A DNA stretch of 38,524 bases from a virus, in the IMG/VR virus record IMGVR_UViG_3300010885_017644, positions 1 to 38,524 of that record; one strand, written 5' to 3'. The notes beneath the pieces were generated by a model. It ran no database searches, was not told the DNA's origin, and saw only the letters and a list, made by a program, of their open reading frames with translations. Each line of letters opens with the position of its first letter. Positions within the stretch are counted from its first letter, which is position 1. The position numbers and the translations under genes are program-made. Below, in pieces: positions 24,264 through 29,641 of the stretch.

Positions 24264-24671
24264 CTACTTGTGTTTTGTGCTCGTGAAACCCCTAATTACT
24301 TGACCGACTCTGTACCTGTTATCTGAATAGAACATGATGCCGCATTCAGTTACGTAGGCATACGGTGGCATCTCTCTGGTACCAATCACTTCGGCTATTG
24401 TACAGTCAAAGTGTTTCTCAGTCGTATCGATGGGCGGCGCGATGGTCTCCTCATAGGTTGACTTGCCGTTTGGTTGGCTCGTGATCGTTGTGCCTTGACT
24501 CGTGAAGTAATGGGAATTGCCGTCATTGAACCTGTACATGCGAATGCCATCGTATTCAAACAGGAACTCGATCTTGATATCGTTGCCGACCGTTGTTGTG
24601 GATTGCGGATCATGGTAGCACGAACTCAAGAGGCTCAGTGCGAGTAGAGAAAAGATTAGAGTATTTTTCAT
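24264..24671 (-). CDS. lipoprotein, DUF4884-like
   Basis: 135 residues from the ATG at 24669-24671; the longer reading from 24728 adds residues before a clean signal peptide and is rejected. The signal LIFSLLALSLLSSC gives a lipidated Cys near residue 17. The body holds YDGIRMYRFNDGNSHYFTS, a pattern seen in small lipoproteins of Bacteroidota and their phages. Likely sits in a host membrane. Confidence 0.7.
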   Translation of the reverse strand: MKNTLIFSLLALSLLSSCYHDPQSTTTVGNDIKIEFLFEYDGIRMYRFNDGNSHYFTSQGTTITSQPNGKSTYEETIAPPIDTTEKHFDCTIAEVIGTREMPPYAYVTECGIMFYSDNRYRVGQVIRGFTSTKHK

Positions 24672-24681
24672 TGTGCTTGGA

Positions 24682-24948
24682 TTACGAATTAAGTTGTACT
24701 GAGACCCAAATACCAAGATAGGAACCAATCACGGAGCCGGTAACGTAACCGATCCATTGGTGTAGAGCCTCCTCGCTGCGGGCGATCTTGCGGATAATAA
24801 AGAAAGACAGCGTGGCCAACATGAAATCAGTTAGTGCAGCTGAATGGTATTGAGTTGTTGCAACTGCTCGGTAATTAATACACAAGAGCGAGTAACTAAC
24901 GATCTGTATTGCGGCCAGTAACAAGGCCTCTTTGATTTTTTGTTTCAT
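24682..24948 (-). CDS. membrane protein, 88 aa
   Basis: Three hydrophobic segments: EALLLAAIQIVSYSLLCI, LTDFMLATLSFFIIRKI and YVTGSVIGSYLGIWVSVQL. Function unknown. The gene starts 1 base downstream of the preceding stop, in a run of small membrane genes. Confidence 0.65.
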   Translation of the reverse strand: MKQKIKEALLLAAIQIVSYSLLCINYRAVATTQYHSAALTDFMLATLSFFIIRKIARSEEALHQWIGYVTGSVIGSYLGIWVSVQLNS

Positions 24949-24949
24949 C

Positions 24950-25144
24950 TTATTTTGATTTAAGTTTAATTAATCCGTCTTTCTGAATGACTACTTTGCT
25001 CTTGTCTATGATTTTAACTTCACTTAATAAGATCTTACTCGGCTCATCTAAATAATAAATGTAGTCCTTATCATTTTCCATAATCATTCCCACTTCACAA
25101 TATAGTGGACTTATGCCGGGTGGCTGAAAATATATTGCGGTCAT
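24950..25144 (-). CDS. hypothetical protein, 64 aa
   Basis: A small soluble, beta-rich protein (YIYYLDEPSKILLSEVKIID). Not recognised. Its ATG overlaps the stop of the 59-residue gene upstream by 4 bases. Confidence 0.6.
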   Translation of the reverse strand: MTAIYFQPPGISPLYCEVGMIMENDKDYIYYLDEPSKILLSEVKIIDKSKVVIQKDGLIKLKSK

Positions 25145-25320
25145 TCTAGTCTTGTTTGTTTACGTTTATTAAAAATGTTGTGTTGATAGCTCAGGTCCCA
25201 GATAAATCGGGTTCGACACGTCCATACCCACCGCTTGACTCTCCACCAACGTTTGAGCTTGACCGGCCACGGATCGTTCTCCATTTCCTTAAGCAGTCTC
25301 TCTACTACTTTACTTCTCAT
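25141..25320 (-). CDS. small basic Trp-rich protein, 59 aa
   Basis: Reads MRSKVVERLLKEMENDPW, then a Lys/Arg/Trp-rich stretch (KLKRWWRVKRWVWTCRTRF). The strong positive charge suggests nucleic-acid or membrane contact. It overlaps the genes on both sides (4 and 11 bases), which supports it as a real gene although it is short. Confidence 0.65.
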   Translation of the reverse strand: MRSKVVERLLKEMENDPWPVKLKRWWRVKRWVWTCRTRFIWDLSYQHNIFNKRKQTRLE

Positions 25321-25765
25321 CTGACTTAGGTTTAGTAGTTATGTCAAAGGTTGCATAGATCTTTCGGGCCGCAATCTCGTGCCAGTCAGGAATGTTGCGT
25401 TCGTGTTTCTTCTGTTCCTCCTTGAGCCGTTGAGTAATTGCCTTTATGATCTGTTCTTTATCAGCAGACTCTGCCGATCCCGGCCAGTCCGTGTACCTAA
25501 GACCCCACTGCACATTGGTCCACAGCATCTGCCGTTCGGCCATGGCCTTGCGCATTTTCAGGTGCTTACGTAGGTAGGCAACGCCCCATGCCTTCCATTC
25601 CTCTGCCTGCTCGACCGTCATGGTCCAGTCCCGATACCACGCGTCCTTGCGATCCTTGATGTCTTCATAGGTTACGGGGTGGCCTGCAATCTCAAACATC
25701 TTGTTAAGGATATCGACGACTGACTGGTCTTGCTTCTGTTCTCGGGTTAGTCTGACAGTTTTCAT
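25310..25765 (-). CDS. hypothetical protein, 151 aa
   Basis: A soluble, charged, helical protein (MTVEQAEEWKAWGVAYLRKH; ITQRLKEEQKKHERNIPDW). Not recognised. A TATAAT-like box lies 9 bases before its ATG, so it may head the run of small membrane-protein genes down to 24012. GC content rises here compared with genes to the left. Confidence 0.65.
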   Translation of the reverse strand: MKTVRLTREQKQDQSVVDILNKMFEIAGHPVTYEDIKDRKDAWYRDWTMTVEQAEEWKAWGVAYLRKHLKMRKAMAERQMLWTNVQWGLRYTDWPGSAESADKEQIIKAITQRLKEEQKKHERNIPDWHEIAARKIYATFDITTKPKSDEK

Positions 25766-25774
25766 GGTAAGTCT

Positions 25775-25780
25775 ATTATA
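25775..25780 (-). promoter_or_regulatory. -10-like box (GTATAATA class)
   Basis: Minus-strand TTGGTATAATAGAC close to the start at 25765. The very short leader makes this tentative. Confidence 0.35.
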
Positions 25781-25809
25781 CCAAATATTGGGGAAAAGGT
25801 TATTGCAGA

Positions 25810-26634
25810 CTAGGCAGTCTTAACGATATCAGCTAGGGTCTTGGCTCTAGCGCCGACCTGTTTCGCCCAGTCCGAGTTTAGCATCTCCGATGAGGCAGCA
25901 CTGAAATTTTGTTGTTTGATTTGGGCTAGAAAGTTCGTGAAGGCCGAGAGACCCTTTTTACCAAGATTGAAAACCATTTCGGTTATAACTCCCTGCACGG
26001 CAGGCGGTAGAGAAGGTAGAGTTGGCACAAGCTCCTGTGCATCAGCCTTGGCCTGACCAAGATCGGTCAGTAGCAGCGAGTCTATTTGGGCCTGAGTTAA
26101 TGATGAGGTTCCGGCCTTGATCTTTTCGGGATTGGCTCCAACCTTTTTTAGTTGGGCAACAGCGTCTTCACGGTTAAGATTGAAACCTACACCAACTGTT
26201 GGAATCTGCCTGGAGTCTAGATACTTAACGGGCTTGGAACCCTCATGACGGATAACTCGGTCCTTGATTGAGGCAATGATTGGGTCGGTCGTTGGCGGCG
26301 GTGCAGTAAACGAATTCAGGTACCGTTCGGCCCCAATGGTCTTGACGTGGGTCATGATCTGATTACGGAAGCCAGAGTCCAGGATTCCAAGCTCGCCGTT
26401 GACCGCGTCGCCCACACTTGGATAGGCCCATGCTCTCTGCTGATCGTCATGCCCTGCCTTTAGGGCCTGATTGACCTTGACAAAAGAGGCAGCATCCGGA
26501 ATCTGGCGGATTGCCGAGACCAGACTCTCCTCGTCCGTGCCGAGTCCTGAGACTGCGGTCTGAATCTGTGCTGCCAGCTGGTCAGCAGTCGCGGCCTCGT
26601 TTAGCCAGCTCTCAAATAGGTTAATGTGTTTCAT
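25810..26634 (-). CDS. capsid-tagged lysozyme (GH24) with annexin-like N-terminal segment
   Basis: 274 residues. The tag MKHINLFESWLNEAAT has L-N-E then Ala (cleavage predicted after Glu13). Residues about 20-105 (AVSGLGTDEESLVSAIRQI) look like an annexin-type GxGTDE repeat. From 120 on is a T4-type lysozyme: Glu131, Asp140 and Thr146 keep the spacing of the T4 lysozyme triad (E11, D20, T26), with GVGFNLNREDA following. So this is a muramidase probably packed in the head or virion, distinct from the GH19 endolysin, perhaps used during DNA entry. The packaging is inference. Confidence 0.85.
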   Translation of the reverse strand: MKHINLFESWLNEAATADQLAAQIQTAVSGLGTDEESLVSAIRQIPDAASFVKVNQALKAGHDDQQRAWAYPSVGDAVNGELGILDSGFRNQIMTHVKTIGAERYLNSFTAPPPTTDPIIASIKDRVIRHEGSKPVKYLDSRQIPTVGVGFNLNREDAVAQLKKVGANPEKIKAGTSSLTQAQIDSLLLTDLGQAKADAQELVPTLPSLPPAVQGVITEMVFNLGKKGLSAFTNFLAQIKQQNFSAASSEMLNSDWAKQVGARAKTLADIVKTA

Positions 26635-26653
26635 TGTTAATAGTTGTCTGTGA

Positions 26654-27118
26654 TTAGCGAGCGTATCGCTTCAAGGTCTGTGCTGCCGCAGCTGGCGTCA
26701 CGTTGCGCCAAGTAACTCGGTTTGAAATCTCCTGTGCCAAGTCGTCGATCGTCATGCTCTGATCTTGCATGAATCTGTCAACAAGCTCTGCAACCTCTTC
26801 GCTGCCACGGTTGAAGTACTCGTCTGCTAGCACCATCTCCAAATTATCTGGACGGTTGCGGTACTTTGCTGCGGTCTGAGCATTACGACCTCCGTTAACA
26901 TCAGCCTCGCGCCAGTCTCTAGTACGAGCCGAGACCCTGTCAAAACGATCGCGATCAGCGGGTTTCATGGCCTCGTAATCGTCCACTATATCTAGCAGGT
27001 CCTGGTACGAGCCATCGTCCGCGCCACTACTATGGCTGTGGGCTCTACGCAGTAGGTCATGGGCTGGGTTGCTGCCCTCGGCTAGGAATTCGGTAAAGCG
27101 TTTAACTTGTGTCTTCAT
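26654..27118 (-). CDS. capsid-tagged protein, unknown body
   Basis: 154 residues. The tag MKTQVKRFTEFLAEGSN has L-A-E at 12-14 followed by Gly, an excellent T4-type prohead protease site. The body is helical, Arg- and Asp-rich (FDRVSARTRDWREADVNGG), and ends in ITWRN-like and AAAAQTLKRYAR segments. Not recognised. It follows a late-type box at 27143. Confidence 0.75.
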   Translation of the reverse strand: MKTQVKRFTEFLAEGSNPAHDLLRRAHSHSSGADDGSYQDLLDIVDDYEAMKPADRDRFDRVSARTRDWREADVNGGRNAQTAAKYRNRPDNLEMVLADEYFNRGSEEVAELVDRFMQDQSMTIDDLAQEISNRVTWRNVTPAAAAQTLKRYAR

Positions 27119-27142
27119 CTGTTAATATTTGTTTTTATCTGA

Positions 27143-27151
27143 TTATTTATC
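27143..27151 (-). promoter_or_regulatory. late-type box GATAAATAA
   Basis: Minus-strand GATAAATAA, 24 bases before the start at 27118; it overlaps the stop of the upstream gene. Confidence 0.45.
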
Positions 27152-27673
27152 TAAATCTGAGTCCAGCATATAGGCTGCATCGTGGTCTTCGCCTCTCCAC
27201 CAGACTGCACGGGCTCCGCTGCGTTGGTCAAGCCAAACCTCAAGGTCAATCGAGCCAAAGTTCTCTTGCGCAATGATCTCAGCGGACTCGGCCTGCACAA
27301 GATCTTGCTGGTCATCGAGCGCAAAGAGACCGGGTAACGAGCGCACGAGCGCCTTGAATCTGGGCATGTCGTGCCAGGTCGTTGCAGTTGTATTGAAGAC
27401 CTCGACCACCTGTTCCAGAGGTAGAACCTGCAGTACGGCGGCCTGATCCGCCAAGCCAAGCGCCTGCAGTCGAGCCGCAGCCGGGCCAAGCTCAAGGCCC
27501 AGCACCTTGCACGCCCACAGAGCGGAGTCAACCGTGTCCAGATAGTAGTTGACATCGTTGTCCAGCTGGACGGCCATCAGCTCTTCCGAAAAGTTATCCG
27601 GATTGACGACATCTCGGAGCGTTGCAATATCGTGCTCACGCGCGTAGTTCTCAAATAGTTTAAGGTGCTTCAT
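27143..27673 (-). CDS. capsid-tagged protein, unknown body
   Basis: 176 residues starting MKHLKLFENYAREHD. The tag core MKHLKLFEN is the same as in the 23061-23519 protein but no clear L/I-x-E follows. The body is acidic and helical (DSALWACKVLGLELGPAAAR) and ends in WWRGEDHDAAYMLDSDLDK. Not recognised. GC content is higher than in left-hand genes. An AATAAATAA stretch lies 4 bases before the ATG (27678-27686). Confidence 0.7.
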   Translation of the reverse strand: MKHLKLFENYAREHDIATLRDVVNPDNFSEELMAVQLDNDVNYYLDTVDSALWACKVLGLELGPAAARLQALGLADQAAVLQVLPLEQVVEVFNTTATTWHDMPRFKALVRSLPGLFALDDQQDLVQAESAEIIAQENFGSIDLEVWLDQRSGARAVWWRGEDHDAAYMLDSDLDK

Positions 27674-27773
27674 GCTTTTATTTATTCGATAGGTAGACCC
27701 GGTTCCAGGCCTTTTCGAGCCTCAAGACTCCGGTGCGCGCCCTACAACAATTAGGTAAAGATACCCAGTCTAC

Positions 27774-27866
27774 TTATACTAGAAAAAAGATAAAGATACA
27801 AGACAACACTACAGCCAGACCTATAGGCCAGACCCAACTCCATTCTATCTTACAAGTTCTTTTCAT
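27774..27866 (-). CDS. possible 30-aa membrane peptide
   Basis: ATG at 27864-27866 reads MKRTCKIEWSWVWPIGLAVV, then a hydrophobic end (LSCIFIFFLV) and TAA. A GTATATTAG box lies 4 bases upstream (27871-27880), like boxes before other genes. The size makes it tentative, but the charge-then-hydrophobic layout matches other small membrane peptides in the window. Confidence 0.4.
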   Translation of the reverse strand: MKRTCKIEWSWVWPIGLAVVLSCIFIFFLV

Positions 27867-27870
27867 AAGC

Positions 27871-27880
27871 CTAATATACT
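27871..27880 (-). promoter_or_regulatory. -10-like box AGTATATTAG
   Basis: Minus-strand AGTATATTAGGCTTAT. The core GTATATTAG recurs at 29391, 33671 and 34114. Confidence 0.4.
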
Positions 27881-27898
27881 CTATACCCGGTAACCGGG

Positions 27899-28126
27899 AC
27901 TAGGGAGTACCTGGCAACCTGACCAGCCTCCAGACCCTATAGACCCAGACACGGGACTAGGGAGTAACCCCGAACCCTGAGCCAGACCCCAGACTCGCCT
28001 GACCCCGATGGGACTAGGGAGTGCCGGGCAGCCAGCCGCCCTTGGGGTACCTGCTCGGCCTGCTTAAACACTAGGGAGTACGGTGACCCCCTCGGCCTCG
28101 CCGGAAACTCTGGACTCCAGGGTCTC
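27899..28126 (+). repeat. 57-bp-period array of ACTAGGGAGT
   Basis: Four exact ACTAGGGAGT copies start at 27899, 27956, 28013 and 28070, spaced exactly 57 bases. The first three are preceded by GGG. The 47 bases between copies are GC-rich and differ from unit to unit, so this is not a simple tandem duplication. The region is non-coding in all frames I checked and lies directly upstream of the recombinase gene at 28214. The rest of the 27674-28213 gap holds the tentative 30-aa peptide and GC-rich sequence with short hairpins. Confidence 0.9.
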
Positions 28127-28198
28127 GCGGGGCCGGGGATGCCGAGACTATAGGGACTGGACGGGACATGGGGATCCGCGGAGTCTCGGCAGACCGGG

Positions 28199-28206
28199 TA
28201 TAAATA
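28199..28206 (+). promoter_or_regulatory. T4-type late promoter TATAAATA (recombinase)
   Basis: An exact TATAAATA on the + strand, 7 bases before the recombinase ATG. It is the second exact + strand late box, with 1185. Confidence 0.6.
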
Positions 28207-28213
28207 AGTCTAT

Positions 28214-28882
28214 ATGGAAACACGCGATACACAAGACGGAGCCGAGGATAACAGAGATTACCTTGCGCCCGGCCACGGACCTACTGGCAATCTGGTCTAT
28301 AAGAAAGATGCAGCTCGGTACCTAGGTATAAGCCTTAAGACTCTAGAGCGCTATGTGAAACAGGGTCTGGTCAAGCCCTTTAAGAACGAGGTAAACGGCC
28401 GAACCTACTTTGACCAGCTGGATCTACTAGCCTTACTAGGGAGTAGACTACCCCAAGAACGAGAGGTTGTGCTGTACTGCCGGGCTGCGGGGATTCCGGA
28501 TCAGGGTAAAGCCGGCGTATCCAGCCAGGCCAGACTGCGAGACCAGGTAGACCGCTGTACCGAGTACTGTACCAAGGCTGGGGTCCGGGTCGATCGTATA
28601 ATCCAAGAGATTGGAAAGGGGCACACCCTGAATGGTCGCAGCGGGATTGACCAATTGCTGGATTTAGTGTTCCGAAAGAAGGTATCAATGATCGTGATCG
28701 AGTGCCCGGATCGTCTGGCTCGTTGGGGCATGGGCGAGGTCTTGGAGAGATTCCTGACCTGGCACGGTGTAGAGCTGCATGTTATAAACAAGGGCTGGTC
28801 ACGTGCCGAATTCCGCGAAGAGGTAAAAGAAGATCTTGCGGGAATCCTATTCGAGGCGAAACGCCTGCTAGGAGAAGCTTAA
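28214..28882 (+). CDS. IS607-like HTH serine recombinase, catalytic serine replaced
   Basis: 222 residues. A MerR-type HTH (YKKDAARYLGISLKTLERYV, about 29-48) is followed by a serine-recombinase domain: LYCRAAGIPDQGKAGVSSQ, then the helix LRDQVDRCTEYC, a GKGHTLNGRSGIDQLL segment, and PDRLARWG with the conserved DRLxR arginine. This order is that of IS607-family TnpA. The usual R-V-S-x motif that carries the nucleophile reads R-A-A-G here, so Ser is replaced by Ala and strand cutting should be lost. No tnpB is next to it. It may be a domesticated DNA-binding protein. GC content and codon use differ from the AT-rich genes to the left. Confidence 0.82.
   Translation: METRDTQDGAEDNRDYLAPGHGPTGNLVYKKDAARYLGISLKTLERYVKQGLVKPFKNEVNGRTYFDQLDLLALLGSRLPQEREVVLYCRAAGIPDQGKAGVSSQARLRDQVDRCTEYCTKAGVRVDRIIQEIGKGHTLNGRSGIDQLLDLVFRKKVSMIVIECPDRLARWGMGEVLERFLTWHGVELHVINKGWSRAEFREEVKEDLAGILFEAKRLLGEA
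28435..28444 (+). repeat. ACTAGGGAGT copy inside recombinase gene
   Basis: An exact copy within the recombinase coding sequence, in the frame encoding L-G-S. It is the only copy inside a + strand gene. Confidence 0.85.
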
Positions 28883-29253
28883 CTAAATATTGTTGGATTA
28901 CGGCGGCCCCATTCTCTGAGCAAGACGCCAGCCTGGGAGTTTGCCTCGTTCTCTATGTCAGATCCGTCGGCACCGTCCAAGACCTTGCCGCTGTCGCGCT
29001 GATGATGGTGTACCAATTCATGGGCCAAGGTTCTGTACCAGTCTGCACGGACTCTGGTTCCGCGAAGAACCCAGATCTCATTGGACTGTGGATTAAAGTA
29101 TCCCATTGACTTATTTAACATAGCCTCCCTATGGTCATCAGAAATGTGGATCGTTGGGGTGCTGGTCCAGCCTAACTGCTGACGACAGAAGTGTACGAAC
29201 TCCTCTAATTCGGAGTCTTCCTGCCATTCACGGGATTCTTTAATGTATTTCAT
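28879..29253 (-). CDS. capsid-tagged HEXXH metallopeptidase
   Basis: 124 residues. The start MKYIKESREWQEDSELEE is tag-like (MKYIK, with L-E-E at 16-18). The zinc motif HELVH is at 78-82, then a candidate third ligand in IENEANSQAG (about Glu103). It is convergent with the recombinase gene; the two stop codons overlap in TTAA. It is a second minimal metallopeptidase, here with a packaging tag, so a virion-delivered protease is possible. The leader contains a structured element and an AATAAATAA stretch. Confidence 0.78.
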   Translation of the reverse strand: MKYIKESREWQEDSELEEFVHFCRQQLGWTSTPTIHISDDHREAMLNKSMGYFNPQSNEIWVLRGTRVRADWYRTLAHELVHHHQRDSGKVLDGADGSDIENEANSQAGVLLREWGRRNPTIFS

Positions 29254-29318
29254 ATAGTTATTTATTCATGGAGTTTTCAGCGAACCCCAGAAATGTGACC
29301 TTTGTACCTGTCTCGGGG

Positions 29319-29367
29319 TTTCCCCCAGCACGGGGCGAGCTCCAGAGCCCATGCCAGGTCGGCACGG
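29319..29367 (-). ncRNA. structured leader element, copy A
   Basis: A 49-base GC-rich element that matches 38081-38130 at about 37 of 50 aligned positions. On the minus strand it forms a 7-bp stem CCGTGCC / GGCATGG (one G-U pair) with a 5-base loop that differs between copies; on the + strand the same pair would be an A-C mismatch, so the minus strand is the likely RNA strand. A second hairpin with CTGG at its loop and a shared CTGGGGGAA follow. It lies in the leader of the metallopeptidase gene, downstream of a GTATATTAG box. Confidence 0.5.
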
Positions 29368-29390
29368 CCCCGGGGCTTTGGGCGCCTTAT

Positions 29391-29400
29391 TCTAATATAC
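29391..29400 (-). promoter_or_regulatory. -10-like box GTATATTAG before leader element A
   Basis: Minus-strand GTATATTAGAATAAGG, upstream of element A and the metallopeptidase gene, giving a leader of roughly 130 bases. Confidence 0.4.
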
Positions 29401-29449
29401 CATTTTGCCCATCATTCGGCAATTAAATAATAAAAAAATAAGATACGTT

Positions 29450-29584
29450 ATGGCTAAACAGATTATTGCAAGACTCCACCTTGCTAAACCCAAAGTAAAG
29501 AAACCCGGCGTACACGCCAAGTCCGGTTCCTCTCGCAACAAGAGATCCAAGAACTACAAGAAGCCCAACGTTGGACAGGGCTAA
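29450..29584 (+). CDS. small very basic protein, 44 aa
   Basis: ATG at 29450; it reads MAKQIIARLHLAKPKVKKPG, then VHAKSGSSRNKRSKNYKKPN and VGQG. About one third of residues are Lys or Arg. The PGVHAKS...SKNYKK...GQG pattern looks like a conserved small basic protein of Bacteroidota and their phages, perhaps RNA- or DNA-binding, but this is from memory of the pattern and not checked. It ends at a terminator. Confidence 0.65.
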   Translation: MAKQIIARLHLAKPKVKKPGVHAKSGSSRNKRSKNYKKPNVGQG

Positions 29585-29594
29585 ACCCAAAAAA

Positions 29595-29615
29595 GGGACT
29601 CCACTAGGGAGTCCC
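29595..29615. terminator. terminator containing an ACTAGGGAGT copy
   Basis: An 8-bp perfect stem GGGACTCC / GGAGTCCC with loop ACTAG, preceded by an A run (a T tract on the minus strand). It ends the convergent DUF932-like transcript and perhaps the small basic gene. The loop and the right arm form ACTAGGGAGT at 29603-29612, so this copy may be chance or shared use. Confidence 0.85.
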
Positions 29616-29641
29616 TCTCTTCATTAACCAATTAACCTTTC

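Noticed and set aside
25200-25215. Possible tRNA T-loop (GGTTCGA)
   Set aside because: No cloverleaf can be built around it, and it lies inside the 59-aa gene. No tRNA was found elsewhere in the window.
27151-27555. Arg/Cys-rich minus-strand frame overlapping the tagged gene
   Set aside because: It is an alternative frame of 27143-27673, whose tag-led frame is clearly the coding one.
27899-28126. CRISPR array
   Set aside because: The repeated part is only 10-13 bases, spacing is 57 and no cas genes are present.
28083-28325. Plus-strand open frame over the array and recombinase start
   Set aside because: No recognisable protein features; it runs through the repeat array and overlaps the real recombinase start in another frame.
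28380-28791. Several long minus-strand open frames inside the recombinase gene
   Set aside because: They are shadows caused by high GC; the + strand frame has clear HTH and recombinase motifs.
29340-29370. Element A as a short peptide gene (MGSGAR...)
   Set aside because: Copy B has a 1-base indel that breaks the frame and stops after 13 codons, while the RNA stem is kept.
29595-29615. Treating this ACTAGGGAGT copy as independent evidence of function
   Set aside because: It coincides with loop and arm of a strong terminator, so its match may be partly due to the hairpin.
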